64,000 nucleotides of DNA from Collinsella stercoris DSM 13279 (lineage in GTDB: Bacteria > Actinomycetota > Coriobacteriia > Coriobacteriales > Coriobacteriaceae): assembly GCF_020735465.1 (NCBI RefSeq), contig NZ_CP085935.1, positions 682,001 through 746,000 on the forward strand. The letters are read 5' to 3'. Positions 1 through 8,622 of the stretch are shown in pieces (position 1 is the first letter of the stretch; every line of letters begins with the position of its first letter). The notes beneath the pieces were generated by a model. That model did not search any database. It was not told where the DNA came from and saw only the letters and a program-made list of their open reading frames with translations. The position numbers were made by a program, and so were the translations under genes.

Positions 1-428
1 GAGAGCTGGTTGGGCAGGCAGTGCTCGCGCCCGCTGAGGCCGAGCGCCTGCACGAGCGACGAGAGCCGCTGCTCGTTGACGGGCCGCCCGTCCATGAGCA
101 CGGGCAGCGTCATGTTCTCGACCACGTCGAGGACGGGGATGAGGTTGTAGAACTGGTAGATGAGGCCCACCTCGCGGCGGCGAAACACGGCGAGCTGCTC
201 GTCGCTGCGGGCGAAGATGTCCTGGCCCTGCAACTTGACGGTTCCGCTCGTAGGGCGGTCGACGCCGCCCATGAGATGCATGAGCGTCGACTTGCCCGAC
301 CCCGAGCTTCCGATGATCGCGATGAACTCGCCCGCCTCGACCGAGAAGCTCGCGTCGTTCAGGGCGGTGACCGCCGTGTCGCCCGTGCCGTACACGCGCG
401 TGAGGTGCTCAACGGTGAGGATGTTCAT
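1..428 (-). CDS. ABC transporter ATP-binding protein (MacB/LolD-like), 3' end outside window
   Basis: Reading from 428 downwards the protein starts MNILTVEHLTRVYG and has a Walker A motif (GSSGSGKST, about residues 41-49) and a Q-loop region (LIYQFYNLIPV). This is the LolD/MacB/BceA type of ATPase that pairs with FtsX-like permeases. The window edge cuts it after about 142 residues, before the signature and Walker B motifs. The start is supported by a GGAAGGA ribosome site five bases upstream. It lies on the same strand as the regulator-kinase pair at 1114-2970, an arrangement common for peptide-sensing or peptide-exporting systems, so control by that pair is inferred. Its substrate cannot be seen. 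Confidence 0.88.
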   Translation of the reverse strand, partial: MNILTVEHLTRVYGTGDTAVTALNDASFSVEAGEFIAIIGSSGSGKSTLMHLMGGVDRPTSGTVKLQGQDIFARSDEQLAVFRRREVGLIYQFYNLIPVLDVVENMTLPVLMDGRPVNEQRLSSLVQALGLSGREHCLPNQL

Positions 429-501
429 GGTGGTCCTTCCCTCGTGCAGATTGGTATCTACGATACTGGGCTTTCGTCCTTTCCGCACCATGACCCGCGT
501 G

Positions 502-515
502 TGACAGTTCTGTCA
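502..515. promoter_or_regulatory. Perfect palindrome TGACAG-TT-CTGTCA upstream of the ABC ATPase
   Basis: A perfect 6-2-6 inverted repeat lies 74 bases upstream of the ABC ATPase start. Its position suits an operator for a dimeric regulator, for example the response regulator encoded at 2281-2970. That pairing is inference; no second copy was found near the regulator gene. Confidence 0.4.
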
Positions 516-557
516 TGCGGGGGATGTCGGCCCTCAGCTGCCCTCGGCGGTTCCTGC

Positions 558-810
558 GCGCGAGGTATATCCCGGCGAGCAAGGTACGACCCACCGGGCG
601 AGGTGTGTCCGCTAACAAGGTACGACCCACCGGGCGAGGCGCGTCCCGCCGAGCAAGGTGTGCCCCGCCGGCAAAGTACATTCCGCAGAGCAAGGTGTGC
701 CCTGCCGGCAAGGTGCATCCCGCAGAGCAAGGTGTGCACTGCCGGCAAGGTGCATCCCGCAGAGCAAGGTGTGCACTGCCGGCAAGGTGCATCCCGCAGA
801 GCAAGGTATG
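558..810. repeat. 37-bp tandem repeat array (six units plus partial units)
   Basis: Six contiguous 37-base units start at 577, 614, 651, 688, 725 and 762, with partial units at 558-576 and 799-810. Units 4-6 are nearly identical; units 1-3 diverge. Each unit is itself two related halves of 19 and 18 bases, built on GAGCAAGGTGTGCACTGCC and GGCAAGGTGCATCCCGCA, so the array looks like twelve half-units. There are no spacers, so it is not a CRISPR array. It lies between the kinase gene and the ABC ATPase. Confidence 0.85.
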
Positions 811-815
811 TTTCA

Positions 816-875
816 TCGAGTGTGCACAAAACCAACGTTTGAGGGGCGTCAAACGTTGGTTTTGCACACACTCGA
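816..875. repeat. 27-bp inverted repeat (long hairpin)
   Basis: Arms 816-842 and 849-875 are complementary over 27 positions with two adjacent mismatches, around a six-base GGGGCG loop. The core of the arm is CAAAACCAACGTTTGA. There is no U-run on either side. It could be a terminator-like structure downstream of the kinase gene or a small palindromic repeat element. Confidence 0.7.
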
Positions 876-1113
876 CGCGCCGAGGGCACGTTGGTCGGTG
901 CGGGTACGCAGGCGGACGCGCGAACGCTCACTCGACGCGCGCGTGTGGGCGGGTCGGTACGGGATGGCGTACGAGCGCGTTCAGGTCGACACGGGTTGTC
1001 GTGCGGCCGCGGGTCGGAACGGGTCGGCGCGCGTGTGCGCGGGCGTTCAGGTCGGTACGGGCCGGCACGTGCCCGTGCGTGCGGCCTGACCCGTACCCGC
1101 GCGCACGTCGGCG

Positions 1114-2277
1114 CTAAACGATCGCCTTGAAGAACACGAGGGTGAAGACGGCCCCGGTGACGTCGCCGCTCGCATCCCGCGCGTTGTCGGCGGTGAGAGT
1201 GCCGCCCTGCGCGGCCACCAGGCTCTTGGCGAGCGAGAGGCCGATGCCCACGCCAACCGGGGCAACCTCGCTCGACTCGACCGCATCGGCGCGCTTGCCG
1301 CGGTAGAAGCGCTCGAAGATGTGGGGGAGGTCCGCCTCGTCGATGCCCGGCCCCGTGTCCTCGATGCGGATGCGGCAAGCGAGGATGTCCTCGGTCGCGC
1401 GCACGCGCACCGTCCCGCCGGCGGGCGTGTGCTCCATGCAGTTCTTGAGGATGTTCTCGAGCGCCTCGACGCTCCATGCGAGGTCGCCCTCGTACCCGGC
1501 GCCGGGCTGGATCGAGGTTTCGAAATCGACGCCGGCGATGTCGAACGCCACGGCGAGCGGCTCGAAGCTCTTGCGGACGAGCTCGCGCGCGTCGACGGGC
1601 GCCTTGACCAGCTTGATCACGCCCGCGTCGATGCGGGCGAGCTTGAGCAGGGCGGCAACGAGGTCCTCGACGCGGCCCTGCAGGCGCTGGACCAGGCGAA
1701 GCCGCTCCACGATCTCGGGCGCGTCCCCGCGCTCCGCCAGGCGGTCGCGTATGAGCTCGGTTGAGATGGCGATCGAGGTCAAGGGCGTCTTGAGCTGATG
1801 CGATATGTCCGTGAGCGCGTCGGAGAGGGCGAGTTTTTCGGCCTGGAGCTCATCGACGGTGAGGTTGAGCCGTGCGATGACCTTGTCGACCTCGCTTGCG
1901 AGGATGGCGAGCTCGCCTTCGCGCATGTCGCGCAGGCATATGTCGCGCTCGCCGGCGAGCACGCGGTCGAGGTTCGCCGCCATGTCGTTGAGCGCGCGGT
2001 AGCGGATCGCCGTGAGGGCCATGAAGACGCCCGTGACGATCAGGCCGGTCGCCAGGGCGCAGCACGCCGCGACGAGCGCGACGGTGCGCGGGGACGTCTG
2101 CAGGGAGATGACAGCCGTGTCCCGCGCCGCCCCGGCGGTCGTCGCGAGCATGAGGGACGTGCCGCCCGTCCCGTCGAGCAGCATTCCCGTCAGGCCGTAG
2201 GCGGCCGCGGCCCCGATCGCGCTCAGGATCGCGCCCGCCGCCACCGCGCAGCGCACCTCCCTGTTCTTGAGCACCAT
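1114..2277 (-). CDS. Two-component sensor histidine kinase
   Basis: 387 residues. There are two membrane segments (about 12-32 and 66-90) with only a short outside loop, then a HAMP-like linker. The dimerisation/phosphoacceptor motif DISHQLKTPLTS has its histidine at 160. A HATPase domain follows, with ENILKNCMEH (N box), DTGPGID (G1) and GVGIGLSLAK (G2). It starts 3 bases after the response regulator stop, so the two are co-transcribed. The short sensor loop is typical of kinases that sense through a partner ABC transporter (BceS/VanS-like), which fits the ABC ATPase downstream; the stimulus is unknown. Confidence 0.93.
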   Translation of the reverse strand: MVLKNREVRCAVAAGAILSAIGAAAAYGLTGMLLDGTGGTSLMLATTAGAARDTAVISLQTSPRTVALVAACCALATGLIVTGVFMALTAIRYRALNDMAANLDRVLAGERDICLRDMREGELAILASEVDKVIARLNLTVDELQAEKLALSDALTDISHQLKTPLTSIAISTELIRDRLAERGDAPEIVERLRLVQRLQGRVEDLVAALLKLARIDAGVIKLVKAPVDARELVRKSFEPLAVAFDIAGVDFETSIQPGAGYEGDLAWSVEALENILKNCMEHTPAGGTVRVRATEDILACRIRIEDTGPGIDEADLPHIFERFYRGKRADAVESSEVAPVGVGIGLSLAKSLVAAQGGTLTADNARDASGDVTGAVFTLVFFKAIV

Positions 2278-2280
2278 GCG

Positions 2281-2970
2281 CTAACCCCTCGCCTTGTAGC
2301 CCAAGCCGCGCACGGTCTGGATGAGCTCCGGGCGGCTGGGGTCGCCCTCGATCTTGTCGCGCAGCCGCTTGATGTACACGGACAGCGTGTTCTCCTCGAT
2401 GTAGGTGCCCGCGCTGTCCCACAGCGCATCGCGGATCTTGTCGCGCGTGATGAGCTTGCCGGGGTTGGTCGCAAAGAGCAGCAGCAGGCGGTATTCCAGG
2501 GCGGAGAGGGTGAGTTCAGCGCCCTCCCGCTCGACATAGGCGCGGTCGGTGTCGATGCGGATGGGGCCGAGCGACACCACGCGCCTGCTCGGCTGGGAGC
2601 GCCGGATGGTCGCGGCGATGCGGGCGAGCAGCTCGCGCGGGCGGAAGGGCTTGGCCACGTAGTCGTCGGCGCCCATGGTGAGGCCGGTGACGGTGTTGAA
2701 CTCATCGTCGGAGGCGGTGAGGAAGATCACCGGGACGTCCGGCGTCGCCTCCTTCACGGCGGCGCACACGGCGAAACCGTTGCCCTGCCTGAGGGTGACG
2801 TCGAGCAAGATGAGCTGGTAGGGATGGGCCCCGCCCGAGTCGACGGCGAGCTCGATAGCCCGTTGCTGCGTGTCGGCCGTGTCCACGCTGTAGCCGGATC
2901 CGGCGAGCAGCTCGGTGAGGGAGTCGACGATGAGGGGGTCGTCCTCTACAAGGAGAATGCGGGTGGGCAT
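2281..2970 (-). CDS. OmpR/PhoB-family response regulator
   Basis: 229 residues. The receiver domain has the acidic pair D10-D11, phosphoacceptor D57 (LILLDVTL), a conserved T in FLTAS and the KPFRP lysine. The C-terminal winged helix (about 130-229) carries LSALEYRLLLLF and the ENTLSVYIKRLRDKI recognition helix. An open frame continues upstream to 3138, but the ATG at 2970 is preceded by GGAGG at seven bases and begins the canonical MPTRILLVEDD, so it is chosen. It is the first gene of the regulator-kinase pair, and probably controls the ABC genes at the left edge and itself. Confidence 0.93.
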   Translation of the reverse strand: MPTRILLVEDDPLIVDSLTELLAGSGYSVDTADTQQRAIELAVDSGGAHPYQLILLDVTLRQGNGFAVCAAVKEATPDVPVIFLTASDDEFNTVTGLTMGADDYVAKPFRPRELLARIAATIRRSQPSRRVVSLGPIRIDTDRAYVEREGAELTLSALEYRLLLLFATNPGKLITRDKIRDALWDSAGTYIEENTLSVYIKRLRDKIEGDPSRPELIQTVRGLGYKARG

Positions 2971-3067
2971 GGCATCGCCTCCGGGCGCGGGTTCGTACGG
3001 GTGTGGTCGGCTTTGGGCTCCGCGTTCACCCACGGGGGTTACGTGCGGCGCGCTCGACGCAAGAGTT

Positions 3068-3092
3068 ATTGTAGGCGGGCGTTCGAAACGCC
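3068..3092 (-). promoter_or_regulatory. Candidate -10 and operator of the two-component operon
   Basis: On the minus strand TACAAT (3073-3068) is a good -10 about 98 bases upstream of the regulator start. Just upstream of it is a 15-base inverted repeat GGCGTT-TCG-AACGCC (3078-3092), placed where a regulator could block or recruit polymerase. No convincing -35 was seen. Autoregulation is inferred. Confidence 0.35.
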
Positions 3093-3193
3093 GTGCGTGA
3101 CGTTTCTGTAAGAGGTCGATGAGCTGGGAGATCGCCATAAGATTACCAACGTGTGAGCTGCGCTCGGATGGGGGACGCGTGCGCTTGCTGAGC

Positions 3194-3199
3194 TATAAT
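3194..3199 (+). promoter_or_regulatory. TATAAT -10 box for the L,D-transpeptidase gene
   Basis: A perfect TATAAT lies 42 bases upstream of the L,D-transpeptidase ATG. The -35 position is GC-rich and unlike TTGACA, so only the -10 is supported by sequence. Confidence 0.45.
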
Positions 3200-3240
3200 G
3201 TGTCCGTTTTTATGTTCATTCTCGGAGAGCGGGATAGCAG

Positions 3241-4968
3241 ATGAAAACGCCTCGCGACAACACGGACCGGCACGTGCAAGATCGGACGACGGTCATGCCA
3301 CCTCTTTCTCCCGCATATGGATCGGGGTCGGGTGCCCATGGGGACGATACCGGTCGTTTGACCGGCAATTCGCACCACGGCGCCAACTTGGGCGGCTCGC
3401 GTTTCGCCCAAGGGGATGAACGCCAGGCGGTCGGCTCCGCCGCGTACGCGCCGTCGCATCGCGCGGCCGCGTCGAAACCTGAAAGGCGGCGCGGCCGCGG
3501 GCCCCTCATCGCGCTCGGCGTGCTCCTCCTCGTAGTCGCCGTGGCGTACGGGGCGGGCGTCGTGCTGTTCAGCAACGCCTGCTACCCCAACACCGTCATC
3601 GCCGACGTCGACGTGTCCCTGATGATGCGCGATACGGCCGTCTCGCGCGTGAAGACCTCGGCCGAAGGGTATCGCCTCACCATCGAGGGCGATGGCTTCA
3701 CGTGGCAGTTCGACCCCGAGTCCGCCAGCGAGGTCATCGACGCGGGCGCCGCGGTCGCGGCCGTCATCGATGGCAACGAGCCCTTCATCTGGCCCGCGCG
3801 CCTTGTTCAGGCCCTGCAGAGCGAGCCCGCCGAGGGGGCCGTGAAGTCGACTGAGGACGGCGAGGAGGACGTCGAGCTCGACGACATCGCGCTGCCCGAC
3901 TCCTTTGACCGCGATGCCTTCCTCGAGGAGCTGGGCGCCGCGCTTGACGCCTACAACGCCACGCGCACGGGGACGTTCGACGCCGCCGGCGCCTACGATG
4001 CCGAGGCGGGCATGTTCACGTTGTCCAAGGCGCGCTCCAACCAAAAGCTGGACGCCGCCTCCATCGAGCGCGCCGCCCTGATGGCGATCTCGACGCTCGA
4101 CGACACGGTAACACTTGATGAGCAGAGTTTCGTGCCGCTCGCCAACGGCGCATCCGAGGAGCAGGTCCAGGCCGCCATCGATGCGGCCAACGAGCTCATC
4201 GGCACCGATGTGGACCTCAAGATGGGCGGCAACGTGGTGGCGACGCTCGACGGCTCGACCTTTGTGCAGTGGATGACCTTCGACGAGAACCTCACGCCCA
4301 CGCTCACGACCGAGCCCCTCACCGCGTGGGTGCACGAGCTCGCCGTGAGCAAGCTCGACACCATCGGCTGCGAGCGCACCTACACGCGACCCGACGGCAA
4401 GTCCGTCACGGTGAGCGGCGGCACGTACGGCTGGAACAGCAACGAGGCGGAGCTCGTCAAGCTGCTGCAGGATGCCGTGGCCAACAAGCAGGTCGGGGAG
4501 GTCGACGTTCCCACCTTGCAAAACGCCGCAACGTGGACGGCCAAGGGCGAGCGCGACTGGGGGGCGTACTGCGACATCGACCTGACCGAGCAGCATGTGC
4601 GCTACTACGATGCCGCCGGTACGCTCGTGTGGGAGAGCGGTTGCGTGACGGGCAACCCCAATGAGGGCGACGCCACGCCGACGGGCGTGTACATCCTCAA
4701 CGCCAAGCGCCAAAACGAGACGCTCATCGGCTTTGACGAGGACAAGGACGGCGAGCCCGACTACAAGTCGCCCGTGGCGTACTGGATGCCCTTTGTGGGC
4801 AACGCGATCGGCCTGCACGACGCGACGTGGCAACCCGCGGCCTACTTCTCCAATCCGCAGGCGTATACCTGGGCGGGAAGCCACGGCTGCGTCAACCTGC
4901 CCCTGGACAAGGCGGCGGAGCTCTACAACCTGATCCAGGTGGGCGACTGTGTGATCGTGCACCCATAG
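3241..4968 (+). CDS. L,D-transpeptidase (YkuD family) with PG-binding domains
   Basis: 575 residues. A polar 85-residue cytoplasmic N-terminus is followed by one membrane anchor (about 88-110). Next come two peptidoglycan-binding-4-type regions (about 115-400, with VSGGTYGWNSNEAEL), then a C-terminal YkuD catalytic domain. The active-site motif is SHGCVNLP with the nucleophile at Cys550; the upstream HDATW segment supplies the conserved histidine. The enzyme makes 3-3 cross-links in peptidoglycan or attaches proteins to it, outside the membrane. It has its own promoter-like -10 and is followed by a strong hairpin, so it is probably monocistronic. Confidence 0.93.
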   Translation: MKTPRDNTDRHVQDRTTVMPPLSPAYGSGSGAHGDDTGRLTGNSHHGANLGGSRFAQGDERQAVGSAAYAPSHRAAASKPERRRGRGPLIALGVLLLVVAVAYGAGVVLFSNACYPNTVIADVDVSLMMRDTAVSRVKTSAEGYRLTIEGDGFTWQFDPESASEVIDAGAAVAAVIDGNEPFIWPARLVQALQSEPAEGAVKSTEDGEEDVELDDIALPDSFDRDAFLEELGAALDAYNATRTGTFDAAGAYDAEAGMFTLSKARSNQKLDAASIERAALMAISTLDDTVTLDEQSFVPLANGASEEQVQAAIDAANELIGTDVDLKMGGNVVATLDGSTFVQWMTFDENLTPTLTTEPLTAWVHELAVSKLDTIGCERTYTRPDGKSVTVSGGTYGWNSNEAELVKLLQDAVANKQVGEVDVPTLQNAATWTAKGERDWGAYCDIDLTEQHVRYYDAAGTLVWESGCVTGNPNEGDATPTGVYILNAKRQNETLIGFDEDKDGEPDYKSPVAYWMPFVGNAIGLHDATWQPAAYFSNPQAYTWAGSHGCVNLPLDKAAELYNLIQVGDCVIVHP

Positions 4969-5013
4969 GGGAGTGCTGGCGCGCGAACGCGGATGTGTAT
5001 CGGATACGTATAA

Positions 5014-5050
5014 GGGTGGGCGCCGTCAGATCTCTCTGCGGCGCCCACCC
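5014..5050. terminator. Bidirectional terminator hairpin
   Basis: Perfect 12-bp arms GGGTGGGCGCCG / CGGCGCCCACCC around a 13-base loop, between the convergent L,D-transpeptidase and L-serine dehydratase genes. There is no U-run, so termination may need other factors. Confidence 0.7.
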
Positions 5051-5151
5051 GTATGCAGCGGTGCGTCGTTTGGCCGGCATTTTACGCGAGTCTTCCGTTT
5101 GATCGGGGAGGCGTCTCGGTTTCGCTTGACGATTCGCTCGACGACAACCCC

Positions 5152-6756
5152 TTACGAGCACATACCGCAACGGGCGCAGGCGCTCTGGGCGCTCGGCGCG
5201 ACGGCGATGCCTCCCTGCGCGGTCTCGCGCAGGGTCGCGGGAAGCGCGTGCCCCACGGCGAGCATCGTCGCCGCCATCTCGTCGAACGGCACGAGAGAGC
5301 GGACGCCCGAGAGGGCGAGCTGCGCTCCGGTGAACGCCGCGGCCACGCCGATGGCGTTGCGGTTTTGACAGGGCACCTCCACCAGACCGCCGACCGGGTC
5401 GCACACGAGGCCCAGCAGATTGGCGATGGTGATCGACGCGGCATCGAGCGCCTGATCGGGCGTGCCCCCGTGCAGCTGGACGAGGGCCGCGGACGCCATG
5501 GCTGCGGCGGAGCCGACCTCGGCCTGGCACCCGCCCTCGGCACCGGCGACGCAGGCGGAGGTCGACAGGATGAGCCCCACCGCCGCGGCGGCGTACAGCG
5601 CGTCGGAGATCTCGTCGTCGGTCGCGTCGAGGGCCTCCGCGCAGGCGAGCACGCATCCGGGCACCACGCCGGCGGAGCCCGCCGTGGGCGCGGCGACGAT
5701 GACGCCCATGGAGGCGGAGCGTTCGAGCACCGCCATGGCGCGGGCAACAGCCGACGCCTGCGTGGTGCCGAGCAGCGTTTCGTCGAGTCGTGCACCGCCC
5801 TGCGCGACGAGCCTCGCCTCGCCGCCGATAAAGCCGCCGAGCGAGCGTTGCGGGCGCGCGATGGGCGCCGTGGTCTCGTTGCGCATCACCTCGAGCACGC
5901 GCGCCATGGTGCTCCGCGCGCGCCGCTCGCCGGACATGAGCTCTTCTCGCGCGCGCATGACCTCGCCGATCGTGAGCCCTTTCTCATGGCAGGCGGTGAG
6001 GAGCTGCGCGGCGTCGTCGAACAGGTCGGGTACGGAGACGCCCGGCGCCAAGGAGGACGCGGCGCCCGGCATCTCGATGAAGGTCGCGTAGTCGACCAGG
6101 TCTAGGGCGCGCACCGCGTCGAGGACGCCCGTCGCGGGGGCGCCGTCGGTCTCGAAGACGGAGTAGGCGCGGCCCCCCGCCTCGGTGCGGTAGGTACGGC
6201 AAAAGGCGATGTTCATGCTCGCGTGCGCGAGGGCCCCCGTGAGGGCGGCGAGCGCGCCGGGTGCGTCTTGGTGAGCGACGAACAGGGTGGTGTACAGGCC
6301 CGAGATCTCGACGTGCACGCCGTTGATGGCGCTGATGCGCATCCGACCGCCGCCAAGGCTCTCGCCGCGCACGTCCGCTTGGGCCCCCGTGTCGCTCACC
6401 AGGTGGATGTCGACCGTGTTGGGGTGGATCGAGGGGTCGTCTCCGGCGATGTCGAACTCATAGGCGAGCCCCGCGGCGTCCGCGAGCGCGAAGGCGTCGG
6501 GGATGCGCTCGTCGTCGGTGTCGAGCCCGAGCGTTCCGGCCACGAGCGCCCGGTCCGTACCGTGTCCGCGGTAGGTGTGGGCAAAGCTGTTCCAGAGCGT
6601 GAAGCGCACCGCCTTGATGGAGCCTTCGATAAGGGTCGCCGCCACGCGCGCGCAGCGGAGCGCTCCCGCCGTATGCGACGAAGAGGGCCCGACCATGACG
6701 GGCCCCAGTATCTCAAACGCCGAGGTCGTGGCAAACGATTGGGGCTTCGAACCCAT
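5152..6756 (-). CDS. sdaA: L-serine dehydratase, single-chain iron-sulfur type
   Basis: 534 residues. It deaminates L-serine to pyruvate and ammonia in the cytoplasm. The N-terminal beta part (about 1-225) starts with FEILGPVMVGPSSSHTAGA and contains an ACT-like segment (LFVAHQDAPGALAALTG). The C-terminal alpha part carries the cysteines expected to hold the [4Fe-4S] cluster, within SACVAGAEGGCQAE and LVCDPVGGLVEVPC. Firmicutes usually split these into two genes (sdaAB and sdaAA); here they are fused, as in E. coli SdaA. The ATG at 6756 is chosen over an upstream one because of the AGGAGG site just before it. The extreme C-terminus (CARCGMCS) is cysteine-rich. Confidence 0.95.
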   Translation of the reverse strand: MGSKPQSFATTSAFEILGPVMVGPSSSHTAGALRCARVAATLIEGSIKAVRFTLWNSFAHTYRGHGTDRALVAGTLGLDTDDERIPDAFALADAAGLAYEFDIAGDDPSIHPNTVDIHLVSDTGAQADVRGESLGGGRMRISAINGVHVEISGLYTTLFVAHQDAPGALAALTGALAHASMNIAFCRTYRTEAGGRAYSVFETDGAPATGVLDAVRALDLVDYATFIEMPGAASSLAPGVSVPDLFDDAAQLLTACHEKGLTIGEVMRAREELMSGERRARSTMARVLEVMRNETTAPIARPQRSLGGFIGGEARLVAQGGARLDETLLGTTQASAVARAMAVLERSASMGVIVAAPTAGSAGVVPGCVLACAEALDATDDEISDALYAAAAVGLILSTSACVAGAEGGCQAEVGSAAAMASAALVQLHGGTPDQALDAASITIANLLGLVCDPVGGLVEVPCQNRNAIGVAAAFTGAQLALSGVRSLVPFDEMAATMLAVGHALPATLRETAQGGIAVAPSAQSACARCGMCS

Positions 6757-6773
6757 GGCTCCTCCTACTGGAC

Positions 6774-6852
6774 GGGCTTGCGCGGGGTGCATCCCCCGCG
6801 CTCAGCTTCACTTCGCTCAGAATCGCGCGAGGGATGCACCCCGCGCAAGCCC
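6774..6852. repeat. Palindromic element copy 1 (22-bp arms, conserved loop)
   Basis: Perfect 22-bp arms at 6774-6795 and 6831-6852 enclose a 35-base loop. Read on the minus strand the loop contains GCGATTCTGAGCG and GAAGCTGAGCG, shared with the elements at 7017-7093 and 11688-11774. It lies upstream of the L-serine dehydratase start. Confidence 0.8.
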
Positions 6853-7016
6853 TCCCCGAAAGGAGTCGAACAGCTTCTTCATACACGTAGAAATGGCTGG
6901 TACGGTAACGGATAAAGCGAGGTGTCCGTGCACCCAACGTCTTGCGTAGGCGAATGGTCGGGGCGGTCTGCACCGCATCGACCTCGTTCGTCTGATGGCG
7001 AGCGTACATACACGTT

Positions 7017-7093
7017 GGCCGCGCCCCCTTTTATCCCTGAGCGATTTCTGAGCCCAAGCGAAGCTGAGCGAAGGGATAAAAGGGGGCGCGGCC
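7017..7093. repeat. Palindromic element copy 2 (22-bp arms, conserved loop)
   Basis: Perfect 22-bp arms (7017-7038 and 7072-7093) enclose a 33-base loop containing GCGATTTCTGAGC and GAAGCTGAGCG on the plus strand. The arms differ from those of copy 1 while the loop is conserved. It sits 12 bases beyond the gltX stop codon and could act as its transcription end. Confidence 0.8.
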
Positions 7094-7104
7094 GGTCGGG
7101 CGGA

Positions 7105-8580
7105 TTACCCCGCCATCGGGCGGGCGCGATCGATGCGGGCGAGGCAGTCGTCGCGGCCGATGAGCGCCATGGTCTCACCCAGCGGCGGGCTCACCATGTT
7201 GCCGCATACCGCCACGCGCACGGCACCAAAGACCAGGCGCTTCTTGACGTCGAGCACCTCGGGCAGAGGCTCGAGCGCGGCGTCGATGTTCTCAGCCGTC
7301 CAATCGGTCACGTCCTCAAGTGCGGTCCGCGCTGCGTCGAGTACAGCACCCATGCCCTCTTTGGCGAGGCCCTTGGCCACGGACTTCTCGTCGTACTCGA
7401 GCGTCTCGGCGGTCTTGAAGACGGGGGTGGCGACCACGGCGGCGTCGGCCGGCATCTTGGTGCGCGGGCGGACGATGGCGGCAAGGGCGTCGACCCATGC
7501 CTCGTCGGCCTCGAAGCCCTCATCGATCAAGCCGGCGCGCAGCAGCTCAGGAAGCATGATCTGGTCGGCGAAGTCGGCATCGGACATGGCGTTGATGTAC
7601 TCGGCGTTCATCCAGTCGAGCTTCTTGGGGTCGAAGGTCGCCGGGTTCTTGGAGATGCGCTCGAGGCTGAACTGGCTTGCGAGCACGTCGCGCGGGATGA
7701 CCGTGGTCTCGCCGTCGAGCGACCAGCCGAGCAGCGCCAGGTAGTTCACGAAGGCGTCGGACAGGTAGCCGGCGTCGCGGTACTCCTCCACGGAGGTGGC
7801 GCCGTGGCGCTTGGAGAGCTTCTTGCCGTCGGCGCCCAAGATCATGGAGATGTGCGCGAAGGTGGGTACCGGGGCGCCGAGGGCCTCATAGACCATGACC
7901 TGACGTGGGGTGTTGGAGAGGTGGTCGTCGCCGCGGATGACGTGGGTGATGCCCATGGCGGCGTCGTCCACCACGGTGGCGAAGTTGTAGGTGGGCGTGC
8001 CGTCGGAGCGGAAGATCACGAAGTCGTCGAGCTCCTTGGCGTCGAACGTGACCTTGCCGTGGACGGCGTCGTTGATCACGACGTTGCCGCGATCCTCGGG
8101 CACCTTGATGCGCAGCGTGTAGGGCTCGCCGGCCTCCATGCGTGAGCGCGCCTCGTCGGCGGGGATGTCGCGGCAGCGGCGCTGGTAGCCCTGGAAGGGG
8201 TCCTTGCGCGCCGCGGCGGCCTCGCGGTCGGCGGCGAGCTGCTCGGGCGTGCAGAAGCAGGGGTACGCCTTGCCTTCGGCGAGCAGGCGCTCGGCGGCCT
8301 CGCGGTAGATGTCAAGGCGCTCGGTCTGGGAATACGGGCCGAAGTCGCCGCCGACCTCGGGGCCCTCGTCCCAGTCAAGGCCCAGCCAGCGCATGGCGCG
8401 CAGGATGACCTGCGTGTTCTCCTCGGTTGAGCGGGCCGGGTCGGTGTCGTCGATGCGCAGGATGAACGCCCCGCCGCATGAGCGGGCGAACGCCCAGTTG
8501 TAGATGGCGGTGCGGGCGCCGCCGATGTGCAGCTTGCCGGTGGGCGACGGCGCGAAGCGGACGCGGACGGGAGAGGTCAT
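7105..8580 (-). CDS. gltX: Glutamyl-tRNA synthetase
   Basis: 491 residues, the usual length. It charges tRNA-Glu in the cytoplasm. The class I signatures are HIGG at residues 18-21 (within PSPTGKLHIGGARTAIYN) and KLSKRHGA as the KMSKS loop. The C-terminal half is the helical anticodon-binding region. The open frame runs further upstream, but the ATG at 8580 has a GAGGAG site and the conserved VRVRFAPSPTG start, so the extension is rejected. Downstream is palindromic element copy 2. Confidence 0.97.
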   Translation of the reverse strand: MTSPVRVRFAPSPTGKLHIGGARTAIYNWAFARSCGGAFILRIDDTDPARSTEENTQVILRAMRWLGLDWDEGPEVGGDFGPYSQTERLDIYREAAERLLAEGKAYPCFCTPEQLAADREAAAARKDPFQGYQRRCRDIPADEARSRMEAGEPYTLRIKVPEDRGNVVINDAVHGKVTFDAKELDDFVIFRSDGTPTYNFATVVDDAAMGITHVIRGDDHLSNTPRQVMVYEALGAPVPTFAHISMILGADGKKLSKRHGATSVEEYRDAGYLSDAFVNYLALLGWSLDGETTVIPRDVLASQFSLERISKNPATFDPKKLDWMNAEYINAMSDADFADQIMLPELLRAGLIDEGFEADEAWVDALAAIVRPRTKMPADAAVVATPVFKTAETLEYDEKSVAKGLAKEGMGAVLDAARTALEDVTDWTAENIDAALEPLPEVLDVKKRLVFGAVRVAVCGNMVSPPLGETMALIGRDDCLARIDRARPMAG

Positions 8581-8622
8581 GTACGGCTCCTCTGCAATAC
8601 GGATACCAGTTGAACGACCTGC

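Larger units (their letters stand above)
429..1113. other. Non-coding interval between ABC ATPase and histidine kinase
   Basis: About 685 bases with no credible gene. It holds the ATPase leader, the TGACAG palindrome (502-515), the 37-bp array (558-810), the long inverted repeat (816-875), and then about 230 bases of GC-rich, loosely repetitive sequence with recurring GGGTCGGTACGGG-like words. Open frames crossing it follow the repeat and have no protein-like features. Confidence 0.6.
6757..7104. other. Intergenic region between sdaA and gltX
   Basis: About 350 bases with no credible gene. It contains the two palindromic elements above and about 160 bases of unassigned sequence between them, which should hold the sdaA promoter on the minus strand. 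No clear -10/-35 pair was recognised. Confidence 0.5.

Noticed and set aside
577-810. Possible CRISPR array
   Set aside because: Units of 37 bases follow each other without unique spacers and no cas gene is near; it is a simple tandem repeat.
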